Positions 17,243 to 24,863 of a stretch of 34,078 bases of DNA are shown here, piece after piece. The number at the start of each line of letters is the position of its first letter. The first letter of the stretch is position 1. Location: the NCBI GenBank assembly GCA_021298285.1, contig JAJTFN010000039.1, positions 3,257-37,334 of the forward strand, written 5' to 3'. Made by a program: the position numbers and the translations under genes. The stretch comes from Verrucomicrobium sp. GTDB taxonomy: Bacteria > Verrucomicrobiota > Verrucomicrobiia > Limisphaerales > UBA9464. The notes under the pieces were generated by a model that saw nothing but the letters and a program-made list of their open reading frames with translations, was not told where the DNA came from and made no database searches.

Positions 17243-18262
17243 ATGACCGACTTCCTCGCTCGCCATTGGTTCGCGCTGAGCCTTCCGTGCGCGGTGGGGA
17301 TGGCGTGGGTGTTGCCGGACCTGGGTTCGGCGGACGGGCCCCTCAGGACCGCCACCAGCACCCGGATGGGCGTGGCGCTGATCTTCCTGGCCCAGGGGCT
17401 GACCCTGCCCTCGAACGCCCTGCGCGAGGGGCTCTCCCGATGGAGGCTCCATCTGCTCATCCAGGCCTTCACCTTCCTGGTGTTTCCCGCCCTCGGCATC
17501 GCGCTCGACCGGCTCGCCGGGGCGGGGCTGCCACCGGATCTGCGCCTGGGGTTCCTCTACCTGGCCGTGTTGCCGTCCACCATCACCTCCTCGGTGATCC
17601 TCACGAGCATCGCCGGTGGCAACACCGTCGGCGCGCTCTTCAATGCGGTCCTCTCGAGCCTGCTGGGAATCTTCGCCACACCGCTCTGGGTGGCGTGGCT
17701 GATGAAGACCGGCGGCCATCGGCAACCCCTCGGCCCTGTGATCGCCGAGATCGTCACCCTGCTGCTGGTGCCGCTGGTGGTGGGACAACTGCTCCGGCCG
17801 CGTTGCGCGGGCTGGGCTGACCGCCACAAGAAACACCTGGGCCACCTCTCCAGCGGCATCGTGCTCTTCATCGTCTATGCGGCGTTCTGCAATTCGGTGA
17901 AGCAACGCCTCTGGACGCAACACGGACCCGAGGTGCTGCTGCCCGCAGCCGCCGGGATCGTGGTGCTCTTCGGTCTGGCCATGCTGCTGACCGAGGGGCT
18001 GGCCCGGGCCCTGGGGTTGCAGAGGCCGGACCTCATCGCCGCCCGTTGCTGCGCACCCCAGAAGACCCTCGCCTCGGGCGTGCCGATGGCGAAGATCATC
18101 TTCGGAGCGCACCCGGGCATGGGCCTCATCCTCCTGCCCATGCTGCTGTACCATCCGCTGCAACTCCTGGTCTGCGGGGCCCTGGCCAGCCGCTGGGGCA
18201 GGCAGGCCGGGGCGGAGGGCTCCCCGGCGCCCCGCGGACGCCCGCCCGGCGGTGCTCAGTAG
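17243..18262 (+). CDS. Bile acid:sodium symporter-like membrane protein (SBF-like family)
   Basis: This 339-residue integral membrane protein has about nine or ten hydrophobic helices, for example MGVALIFLAQGLTLP, LGFLYLAVLPSTITSSVIL, IVTLLLVPLVVGQLL and LPAAAGIVVLFGLAMLL. The PSTITSSVILTSIAGGN segment and the later CAPQKTLASGVPMAKIIFG match the two conserved crossover regions of the SBF-like (PF13593) branch of the bile acid:sodium symporter/arsenite permease superfamily. Substrate is unknown; organic anion uptake with sodium is a family-level inference. It starts 46 bases after the ABC-F stop. Its last 7 bases overlap the end of the convergent apt gene. The C-terminal tail is Pro/Gly/Ala-rich and probably unstructured. 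Confidence 0.88.
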   Translation: MTDFLARHWFALSLPCAVGMAWVLPDLGSADGPLRTATSTRMGVALIFLAQGLTLPSNALREGLSRWRLHLLIQAFTFLVFPALGIALDRLAGAGLPPDLRLGFLYLAVLPSTITSSVILTSIAGGNTVGALFNAVLSSLLGIFATPLWVAWLMKTGGHRQPLGPVIAEIVTLLLVPLVVGQLLRPRCAGWADRHKKHLGHLSSGIVLFIVYAAFCNSVKQRLWTQHGPEVLLPAAAGIVVLFGLAMLLTEGLARALGLQRPDLIAARCCAPQKTLASGVPMAKIIFGAHPGMGLILLPMLLYHPLQLLVCGALASRWGRQAGAEGSPAPRGRPPGGAQ

Positions 18263-18861
18263 GTGATCAGCGACTTGACCTCGTAGTCGCCGAGCCTCCG
18301 GCGGCCGTCGAGGAAGGCCAACTCGATGACGAAGCGCACGCCCACGACCCTGGCCCCCAGGCGGCTCAGCAGTTGGAGCGCCGCCGCCGCCGTGCCGCCG
18401 GTGGCCAGGAGGTCGTCGACCAGGAGGATGCGTTCGCCGGAGGCCACCGCATCGGTGTGCACGGCCACCGTGCTGGATCCGTACTCCAGCTCGTAGCTCT
18501 GCTCGTGGGTCTGCCAGGGCAGCTTGCCCTTCTTGCGCACCGGCACGAAACCCGCCCCCAGCCGGTGGGCCACCGCCGCCCCGAAGATGAACCCGCGCGC
18601 ATCGATGCCCACGATCTTGTCCACGGACCCGGCCGGGATGCCCTCGAGCAGGTGCCGGATGGTCGAGTCGAACAGACGCCCGTCGGCGAGAACCGGGGTG
18701 ATGTCCTTGAACTGGATGCCGGGCTTGGGGAAGTCCGGCACGTTGCGGATCGACTGCTCCAGTTCGCTGAGCGAGGCAATGTTGGTCACGGGGCGGTTTG
18801 TGGACCAAGGAGTCGACGGCGTCAAAGCTCCATCGACGCTCCCGATGGACTCCGGCGGCAT
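18256..18861 (-). CDS. apt: Adenine phosphoribosyltransferase
   Basis: This enzyme converts adenine and PRPP to AMP and pyrophosphate in purine salvage. Recognisable sequence begins at LEQSIRNVPDFPKPGIQFKD, continues through DKIVGIDARGFIFGAAVAHR and FVPVRKKGKLPW, and includes the PRPP-binding loop ILLVDDLLATGGTAAAA; all are standard for type I Apt. From ATG 18861 the protein has 201 residues. The first 24 look unlike Apt, and a GTG at 18789 would give 177 residues, close to the usual length, so the shorter start is plausible. Neither has a ribosome binding site. A weak promoter-like TTGACG/CACAAA pair with 17-base spacing lies just upstream of the GTG. The stop overlaps the symporter gene tail-to-tail. 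Confidence 0.95.
   Translation of the reverse strand: MPPESIGSVDGALTPSTPWSTNRPVTNIASLSELEQSIRNVPDFPKPGIQFKDITPVLADGRLFDSTIRHLLEGIPAGSVDKIVGIDARGFIFGAAVAHRLGAGFVPVRKKGKLPWQTHEQSYELEYGSSTVAVHTDAVASGERILLVDDLLATGGTAAAALQLLSRLGARVVGVRFVIELAFLDGRRRLGDYEVKSLITY
18797..18825 (-). promoter_or_regulatory. Weak promoter-like element upstream of the short apt start
   Basis: On the minus strand TTGACG (18825-18820) and CACAAA (18802-18797) are separated by 17 bases, about 7 bases before GTG 18789. The patch is noticeably less GC-rich than its surroundings. The -10 match is poor. If real, the message would be nearly leaderless and the GTG would be the true start. Confidence 0.2.
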
Positions 18862-18944
18862 CGCCCCACCGGCTGCTTGCCCGGCTCCGGGCCTCCGCCC
18901 ACGCTGGTCACCCGCCGGTTGGCCACCGTCGGACCTTGCCCGTC

Positions 18945-19970
18945 ATGAATCCCCGACTGATCGCCTCGATCGTCCTCATCGCGACCTGCGCGCTGTGGGC
19001 CTTCAGCTTCCCGCTGCTCAAGTCCATCGAGCAATTGGGGCGCCGGAACGCCCCGGGCAGTTCCAGCCTCTTCGTCTCCACCCTGCTGGTGGCGCTGCGT
19101 TTCTCCTTCGCGGCCGGGTTGTTCGCGGCGGGGCTGTGGTTGCGGCGGGCCTGGCCGGGGCGCCGCCGCCCCTCCTCGGAGACCGACTGCCGCCGCCCCT
19201 CCGCCCGCCCCACCGCCCTGGAGTGGAAACAGGGCCTGGGGATCGGGGTCTTCGGCTCGCTGGGGCTCATCCTCCAGATGGACGGGTTGGCCTACACCGC
19301 CGGATCCGTCTCGGCGTTCCTGACCCAGGGCTATGCGGTGTTGATCCCGATCTGGGTGGCGGTGTCGTGCCGTCGGGCCCCCGGGTGGCCGGTGATCGGA
19401 GCCTGCCTCCTGGTCGCCCTCGGTGCGGCGCTGCTCGCCGGGGTGCGGCCCGACAACCTGCGCCTCGGGCGTGGGGAACTCGAGACCCTCGCCGGTTCGG
19501 TGCTCTTTGCCGGGCAGATCCTCTGGCTGGAGCGGGCGGAATTCTCCGGCAACGACTCGGTCCGGGCCACCACCGTGATGTTCGGGGCGATGGCGGCGAC
19601 AGCCTGGCCCCTCGCCCTGGCCCTGGCCCCCCACCCGCAGGATGTCCTCCGGGCGTCCGCGTCTGCGGACATCGCCGGGCTCTTCGCGCTGCTGCTCGCC
19701 GGCTGCACCCTGCTGACCTTCCCGCTGGCCAACCACTGGCAGCCGAAGGTGACAGCCACCCAGGCTGGACTGCTCTACTGCACCGAACCGGTCTTCACGA
19801 GCGTGGTCTGCCTCTTCGTGCCGGGCTGGATCTCGAGGGCGACCGGATTGTCGTACCCGGACGAGTCCCTCGACGCACGGCTGGTGCTCGGCGGAGCCTG
19901 CATCCTCGCGGCCAACGTGTGGATCCTGTTCCGGCCGCCCGCGATGGAGACCCGGAGCAACCCCACCTGA
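18945..19970 (+). CDS. EamA/DMT family permease (intact copy)
   Basis: This 341-residue permease has about ten transmembrane helices in two EamA repeats. The first opens with LIASIVLIATCALWAFSFPL and includes LQMDGLAYTAGSVSAFLTQG. The second includes AGSVLFAGQILWLERAEFSG, VMFGAMAATAWPLALAL, TATQAGLLYCTEPVFTSVV and a final LVLGGACILAANVWILF. The family exports or imports small metabolites; the substrate cannot be told here. An Arg/Pro-rich linker near residues 70-90 separates early helices. Bases 19547-19611 are repeated in perfect inverted orientation in the facing EamA gene. Within this protein the segment fits the EamA fold well, so this gene looks like the donor. Start ATG 18945 is the first codon giving an EamA N-terminus. 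Confidence 0.88.
   Translation: MNPRLIASIVLIATCALWAFSFPLLKSIEQLGRRNAPGSSSLFVSTLLVALRFSFAAGLFAAGLWLRRAWPGRRRPSSETDCRRPSARPTALEWKQGLGIGVFGSLGLILQMDGLAYTAGSVSAFLTQGYAVLIPIWVAVSCRRAPGWPVIGACLLVALGAALLAGVRPDNLRLGRGELETLAGSVLFAGQILWLERAEFSGNDSVRATTVMFGAMAATAWPLALALAPHPQDVLRASASADIAGLFALLLAGCTLLTFPLANHWQPKVTATQAGLLYCTEPVFTSVVCLFVPGWISRATGLSYPDESLDARLVLGGACILAANVWILFRPPAMETRSNPT
19547..19611 (+). repeat. 65-bp perfect inverted repeat, copy 1 (in intact EamA gene)
   Basis: Compared base by base, these 65 bases are the exact reverse complement of 20198-20262. The match ends on both sides at single mismatched bases (C versus T before it, T versus G after it, read in the gene direction). In frame the repeat encodes GNDSVRATTVMFGAMAATAW and a Pro. 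The copies are 586 bases apart and face each other. Confidence 0.95.
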
Positions 19971-20019
19971 GCCCCGGGACGCGGCCTGATCCGCCCCCAT
20001 GGAGAGCCGGCGGGGCCCA

Positions 20020-20894
20020 TCAAGGATGGAGTTCCTCCGGAGGAGGCCCGGAGGCGCCCCGCGACGACCAGGCGACCCCGGCGATCACCATCGAGGCCCC
20101 CAGGAGACCGACCGGGGTGAACCGCTCACCCCAGACGGCATATGCCGCCGCCAGAGCCACGACCGGTTCGAGCGTCGCGATGGTGGCGGCGCGCGCCGGG
20201 GCCAGGCTGTCGCCGCCATCGCCCCGAACATCACGGTGGTGGCCCGGACCGAGTCGTTGCCGACCGGGACCGCGGCGAAGGAGGCGAAGGGGGCGAGCGC
20301 GAGGGCTCCCACGCCCAGCGCCCAGGCCAGCACGCGCGACGGCGCGTTGTGGGCGAAAAGACCGCGCCCCATCAGGTAGTAGAGCGCATAGGTCACGCCC
20401 GACAGCAACCCCCAGCCCAGCGCCCGGGCGTCGAGCCGCAGCGGGGTGCCCGGGACGTTCGAGGCGACGGCCACCAGGACCACCCCCAACAGGGTCAGCG
20501 ACAGCGGGAGCGCCTCGCGCCACCCGGGACGATCACCCCATCCCAGCCAGCCGCCGACCGCCACCCAGAGCGGTGCCGAGTAAAGCAGGATGGACGCGAG
20601 GGCGACGCCGCCGGACTCCACCGCGCTCAGGTAGGCCAGGTACATCACGGCGACACCGCCGATGCCCAACCCGCAGGCACGACCCCGGTCACCGGCCCGC
20701 AACGGCGCGGCGCGCGTGAGGCTGGCATGCAGCGCGAAGGCCAGCGCCCCGAGGGTGGCCCGCCAGAAGGCGACGGTCGTGGGCGCCACCGACTCGACCA
20801 TGGCGACGCGGCCGGCGATGCCGATCATCCCCCACTGCACGGCGGCAAGCACCATGAGCCAGGCTCCGGCCCGATGGGAGCGCGCCGCGGTCAC
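20020..20894 (-). pseudogene. EamA/DMT family permease broken by an inverted copy of its neighbour
   Basis: Reading from GTG 20894, the first frame gives a normal EamA permease for about 210 residues: WLMVLAAVQWGMIGIAGRVA, VAFWRATLGALAFAL, LASILLYSAPLWVAVGGWLG, GVTYALYYLMGRGLF, LALAPFASFAAVPV. It then enters the 65-bp repeat, leaves it as a nonsense Arg/Pro/Ser-rich tail and stops at 20085. The true EamA C-terminus (ARAATIATLEPVVALAAAYA, VWGERFTPVGLLGASMVIAG) lies in a different frame and ends at 20020. About 35 to 40 residues normally found between these parts are absent. GTG 20894 overlaps the stop of the upstream small gene as GTGA, which fixes the start. The gene is non-functional as read, unless the lesion is an assembly or amplification artefact. 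Confidence 0.85.
20198..20262 (-). repeat. 65-bp perfect inverted repeat, copy 2 (in broken EamA gene)
   Basis: This is the exact reverse complement of 19547-19611. It is read in the same frame from the N-terminal part of the minus-strand EamA gene, and the native C-terminal part continues in another frame beyond it. Native family sequence expected between FASFAAVPV and LAPARAATIATLEP is missing, so the segment looks like a replacement rather than a simple insertion. Confidence 0.95.
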
Positions 20895-21112
20895 GGCGTC
20901 CAATCCCGGACCGTCTCCCAGGAGATCTGGCGCAGGAAGATCGCGTCCTCGGGCGAAATCCCCGCCGGCACGTGGCGGAGGGGCACCGGGCTGTTCCGCG
21001 TGACGGCGGCAACCACCACGCAGGTCTGCAGGTAGGTGCCCGCCAGCCTCGGGTGCTCGCCGTCGGGGGCGAAGAGGTTGAGGGCGGGCAACGGGTTGGA
21101 TTCGGAACGCAT
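20891..21112 (-). pseudogene. C-terminal fragment resembling an SGNH/GDSL-type hydrolase
   Basis: This 73-codon frame starts at ATG 21112 (in-frame GTG at 21172 is an alternative) and ends overlapping the EamA GTG. Its sequence LNLFAPDGEHPRLAGTYLQT and PAGISPEDAIFLRQISWETV resembles the last 60 or so residues of SGNH/DUF4886-like hydrolases. In those, a D-x-x-H-P segment supplies the catalytic Asp and His, and the following G-x-YL-x-A/T-x-V helix closes the domain. The N-terminal block with the nucleophile Ser is not present upstream. It is therefore read as a remnant; a genuine small gene translated and coupled to the permease cannot be excluded. Assignment rests on motif memory and is moderate. 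Confidence 0.5.
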
Positions 21113-21186
21113 TCGGTCGGGTGTCTCGGGCGATGGAACACTCCGCGCACCCCGGGACGCAACGGTTGCCACCGCTCTCCCTCGGC

Positions 21187-21210
21187 GGGCGGTCCGGCGG
21201 GCGGTCCGGC
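21187..21210. repeat. Two tandem copies of a 12-base unit
   Basis: GGGCGGTCCGGC occurs at 21187-21198 and again at 21199-21210, between the SGNH-like fragment and the end of the hydrolase gene. No function is evident. Confidence 0.8.
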
Positions 21211-21226
21211 ACGGACTCCGGGGCGG

Positions 21227-22102
21227 CTACTTCCACCGCATCCGGGCCAGCACGGGATAATGGTCGCTGGGCTGACGGCCTCCCGGGGTCTGGTCCACCA
21301 CCTCGGCGTGGGACACCTCCGCCTCGCCCCGGAAGAGGATCCAGTCGATGCGGGCGCTGTTGAAGGTCGGTTTCCCGAACCCGTTGAAGGAGTTGAGCGT
21401 CTCGTTGCGCCGCCGGGCCGCCGCGAACCAGGAGTCGGTGAATCCGATTTCCTTCGTCAGGGCGTCGTAGACGACGTTCCGGGTGGCCACGGCGTTGAAA
21501 TCACCCATGAGGATCACCCGGTCGGAGGGAGGCAGCTTGGCCAGTCGGGTGCGGATCAGCGCGGCCCCCTTCTCGCGGGCCGGCTGGAGCGCATGGTCGA
21601 GGTGGGTGTTCCAGAGGTGGAACTCCAGCCGGGTCCGCCGGTCCCGGAAGTGCACCGAGGTGACCATCCGCCGATTCGGATTGCCCCACGTCGAAGAGCC
21701 GATGACCTCGGGCGTGTCGCTCAGCCAGAAGTGGTCGTAGGCCAGCGGCTCGAAGCGGTCGCGACGGTAGAAGATGGCCATGAACTCACCCCGGCTTCCA
21801 CCGTCCCGACCGGTGCCGATCCAGTCGTGGCCGGGAAGGTCCGAGGCCAGGTCTTTCAATTGCGGATACACCCCTTCCTGGGTGCCCATCAGGTCCGGTG
21901 GAAACTCCTCGAGCAGCGCCTTCATGGCAGGCCGACGCAGGGGCCAGGCCTCGGGCCCGTTGGGACTGGCGTAGCGCAGGTTGTAGGTCATCACCCGCAG
22001 CTCCGGACCTTCGGTCTCGCCGGCGGGCCGTGCCGCCGCCGCGAGGCCCGGGGCGACAGCGGCGAGGGGAAGGCTTGAGAGGAATTGTCGACGGGAATTC
22101 AC
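21227..22102 (-). CDS. Endonuclease/exonuclease/phosphatase family hydrolase, exported
   Basis: From GTG 22102 the protein has 291 residues. The N-terminus NSRRQFLSSLPLAAVAPGLA is a twin-arginine-type signal. The EEP fold follows with its metal and catalytic residues: N41 in VMTYNLRYASPNG, E76 in MGTQEGVYPQ, HLWNTHLDH, GDFNAVATRNVVY with its Asp/Asn pair, and the final PSDHYPVLARM. The protein is probably a periplasmic Mg-dependent phosphodiesterase or phosphatase; the family acts on nucleic acids, inositol phosphates and lipids, so the substrate is open. GTG 22102 was chosen because it begins just before the RR motif; the frame stays open to a non-ATG codon at 22141. The gene ends with TAG at 21227 and follows a terminator, so it probably has its own promoter. 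Confidence 0.9.
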   Translation of the reverse strand: MNSRRQFLSSLPLAAVAPGLAAAARPAGETEGPELRVMTYNLRYASPNGPEAWPLRRPAMKALLEEFPPDLMGTQEGVYPQLKDLASDLPGHDWIGTGRDGGSRGEFMAIFYRRDRFEPLAYDHFWLSDTPEVIGSSTWGNPNRRMVTSVHFRDRRTRLEFHLWNTHLDHALQPAREKGAALIRTRLAKLPPSDRVILMGDFNAVATRNVVYDALTKEIGFTDSWFAAARRRNETLNSFNGFGKPTFNSARIDWILFRGEAEVSHAEVVDQTPGGRQPSDHYPVLARMRWK

Positions 22103-22135
22103 GCACCCCAGAGACACCGGACCGGGCGAAAGCTC

Positions 22136-22164
22136 AAGCAAAACACCGCCCGTCAGCCGGGCGG
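22136..22164 (-). terminator. Intrinsic terminator of the TPR protein gene
   Basis: On the minus strand, five bases after the stop at 22169, CCGCCCG (22164-22158) pairs with CGGGCGG (22152-22146) around a 5-base loop. TGTTTTGCTT follows directly. A 7-bp GC stem with a U-rich tail is a normal Rho-independent terminator. It overlaps the leader of the next minus-strand gene. Confidence 0.65.
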
Positions 22165-22168
22165 AGGG

Positions 22169-24856
22169 TCACCGAGGCTTCTCGAGCAGGCTCTGACGGA
22201 TCCTGCGGGCCCGCTGGTCCCAGGCGGCGGCAACGGAGGGAAGTTCGCGGGCAACATGCTCGTAGAGTCCGGCCGCCTCACCGACACGGCCCAGGCGTTC
22301 CAAGGTTTCGCCGGTCACCCGCGCCGCCTCGGCCACCACCTCGGGCGGCACCTTCTCGCCGGGAAGCAGGACCCTTCCCAGGGCCACATCGAGCCCCGAG
22401 CGGATCGAGAGGTCATAGAACTCGGCCGCCTCCGACCCGGACCGAAGCTCGGCCATCCTCCGGTTGACCGCCGCATGGCCCAGCCAGGCCCGGCAGCGTG
22501 TCTCGACACCGGCACCGGGTTGCGCGGCCGCCCGGCGGTACAGCTCGGCGGCCTTGGCATAGTCGGCCGGATTCAGGGTGCTGAGCTGGAAATGGCAGTT
22601 GGCCATCATCCCGAGGGCGGGTGCCAGATGGGGGCTGTTGGTGAATTCCAGCACCCGGCCGAAGGCCTCCAGCGCCAGGCGGTATCGCGACAACGGGTCG
22701 GCGCCCGGCTCGACCGGCCGTGCCTGCAGCAGCTCCCCGTAGTGGAACAGCGCCGCCGAATGCACCTCGGCGGGGGCGGCCTTGTCGTTGATGAGCTCGC
22801 GGAAGTGTTCCGCCGCGGACTCGAAGTTCTGGAGCTTGCGGCCGGCCTCGGCCGCCCAGAGCTTGGCGCGGTACCAGGTCTGCCCCCGGGCCACGCGCAC
22901 CGCGGTGTTGGTGAGGAGGGCGGCGCTGGCCTGTCCTGCCTGGAGATAGTCCTGCTGCTCGAAGAACCGCCCCGCCAACCAGAGCTGGGCTGAGATGGTG
23001 CCGGGATCGGCGGGGTTCTTGGCGGCCAGCTCCGAGAAGAGCCGCATGGCCGCCGAAGGGTCGCCCGACCGGGCGAGGGCGTAGGCCAGGTGGAATCCGG
23101 CACGGACGGCACCGGGGTGCTGCGGATGGGAGGCCAGCCAGCGGCGCAGGGCGGCGACGGATTGGGACCAATCGCCGTCGAGGATCCCGATCATGGCCAA
23201 CTCGAGCTCCACGTCGGCCTTGAGCCCGCTTTCCGGGAACCGCGCCAGATACTCCTGCAACAGCCCGCGCCCGAGTTCACCGGCTCCCTGCCGAGCCAAG
23301 GCAGATCCCAGCCAGAGGGCCCCACGCCCGGCACGGTCTCCCGACTGGGGGAGTTCGAGCAGACGCCGGAGGACCGACTCGCCGACCGGGCCGTTGGTGC
23401 TGGCGATGGCGGCCACCAGGGCCTGCTCGAGCGCCGGCGGCACCCAGGCCTCTCGGTCGGCGGGACGGTTGGCCGCGGCATCGGCCACCGCGAGGTATCC
23501 CTTCAGGGCCGTCGCGGCGTCACCCAGCCAGGCGGACACGTCGGCCGCCTTGTATCGGGCCACGAGGCCCTCGGTCGAAGACGCCGGAAGCAGTTCCACG
23601 GCGGCACGGAACCCCGACAGCGCCTGGGTCATGACCGAGCGGGAATCGCCGGCGAGGGCCTCCTCCCAGCGGCACCAGGCAAGGCCAAGGGCGAGCGGGC
23701 CCCGCAGCTCGGCCGGAGGGTTCAGGGCCGAGGCCCGCTCCAGCTCGGCGAGGGCGCGGGTGAGCCCGACATGGGCCGGGGCCGGGGAATCGGCCACGCG
23801 GTTGGTGCCCCGGAAGGCGAGGTGTTCGCGGAGGTGGATCTGCCCGAGCCGCAACCGCAGGGCCGCGGCCGAGGCATCGTCACCCAGCCCGGCCACCACC
23901 GACTCGAGCCGCTCGCGCGCCGGGCCCAGGCGTCCCTGCGACACCCACCAGTCGGCCAGGCGGCCGGCGGCATCGGCCCGGAACAGGGGCGGGACGGCCG
24001 GTGCCAGGTTCTCCTCGAGGGGCGGCAAGGCGCGATCCCCCTGTCCCGCGGCGATCAGCAACCGCCCGAGGAGCGCGGCCGATTCGGGCCGGCGTGGGGC
24101 CAGCTCGTCGGCACGGGCGACGACCCGGAGGCGCTCGGCCGCCTCGATCGCGGCGGTCGACGACCGGGGGTTCCCGAGCGCCTCGAGGATGCGGATCTCG
24201 AGCCGGATGCGGTCCCACTGGGCGGCGGGAGCCGTGGCGAACGGGGCGGCGGCCTCGACCGCCGAGCGCGCGCGGGTGGTGTCGCCCGCGGCCAGGTGGG
24301 CCTCGGCGGCGAGCATCGAGCCCACCCGCAGCAGGTCGGCGGGGCGTCCCTGGGCCCGTGCCCGGAGGAACGGGCCATCGGGCTGGTCCAACAGCGCGGC
24401 GGCCGCGGCGGGTTGTCCCGCGCGGAACAGGCACTCGGCCCGACGGACGGAGGCCCGGAGGACCAGATCGGAGTCCGGGAACCGGACCAGATACTCGCCG
24501 AAGGCCTTCTCCGCCGAGGGAAACAGACCCCGGGCCGCCTCGGCCTCGGCGCGGGCGTACACCCCCCTGCGGACGGCCTCGGCCCTCAGCGCGGACTCGG
24601 GAAAACCCGCCTCGAAGGCCGAGAATTCCTCGGCCGCCCTGGGGTAGGCACCGATGAGGAAGGATCGAAGCGCCGCATCGAAGGCGACCCGATCGGGCCC
24701 CTGGGACCCGGCGGGACCGTCCACCGCCAGGACCCGGAACGGCACGCGTCCCGGCGCGTGGGCAAGCGGAGACCCACCGGGGCCGGAGGAAGCCGGGACC
24801 GCCAGCCAGAGTCCATGGAAGACGCCCCTTCCCGATTCCGGGCGCCGCACTATCAT
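22169..24856 (-). CDS. Large TPR-repeat protein
   Basis: This protein of about 895 residues consists almost entirely of TPR-like helical repeats. Examples are AALRSFLIGAYPRAAEEFSA, AEKAFGEYLVRFPDSDLVLR, GLLQEYLARFPESGLKADVE, AAMRLFSELAAKNPADPGTI and FESAAEHFRELINDKAAP. The spacing and the recurring Y-x-x-R/Y-F-P-x-S pattern resemble YbgF/BamD-type outer-membrane scaffolds, so a role in envelope protein complexes is a reasonable guess. No enzymatic domain is visible. The N-terminus is uncertain: ATG 24856 gives a weakly hydrophobic leader, and ATG 24865 and a codon at 24886 are alternatives that overlap the divergent FIST gene. The gene ends just before a good terminator. Confidence 0.8.
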   Translation of the reverse strand: MIVRRPESGRGVFHGLWLAVPASSGPGGSPLAHAPGRVPFRVLAVDGPAGSQGPDRVAFDAALRSFLIGAYPRAAEEFSAFEAGFPESALRAEAVRRGVYARAEAEAARGLFPSAEKAFGEYLVRFPDSDLVLRASVRRAECLFRAGQPAAAAALLDQPDGPFLRARAQGRPADLLRVGSMLAAEAHLAAGDTTRARSAVEAAAPFATAPAAQWDRIRLEIRILEALGNPRSSTAAIEAAERLRVVARADELAPRRPESAALLGRLLIAAGQGDRALPPLEENLAPAVPPLFRADAAGRLADWWVSQGRLGPARERLESVVAGLGDDASAAALRLRLGQIHLREHLAFRGTNRVADSPAPAHVGLTRALAELERASALNPPAELRGPLALGLAWCRWEEALAGDSRSVMTQALSGFRAAVELLPASSTEGLVARYKAADVSAWLGDAATALKGYLAVADAAANRPADREAWVPPALEQALVAAIASTNGPVGESVLRRLLELPQSGDRAGRGALWLGSALARQGAGELGRGLLQEYLARFPESGLKADVELELAMIGILDGDWSQSVAALRRWLASHPQHPGAVRAGFHLAYALARSGDPSAAMRLFSELAAKNPADPGTISAQLWLAGRFFEQQDYLQAGQASAALLTNTAVRVARGQTWYRAKLWAAEAGRKLQNFESAAEHFRELINDKAAPAEVHSAALFHYGELLQARPVEPGADPLSRYRLALEAFGRVLEFTNSPHLAPALGMMANCHFQLSTLNPADYAKAAELYRRAAAQPGAGVETRCRAWLGHAAVNRRMAELRSGSEAAEFYDLSIRSGLDVALGRVLLPGEKVPPEVVAEAARVTGETLERLGRVGEAAGLYEHVARELPSVAAAWDQRARRIRQSLLEKPR

Positions 24857-24863
24857 CCGACCC

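Noticed and set aside
15220-17499. Long minus-strand frame (about 759 codons) opposite the ABC-F gene
   Set aside because: The plus strand encodes an ABC-F protein with all motifs. The antisense translation has no recognisable domain and is explained by GC-rich codon bias.
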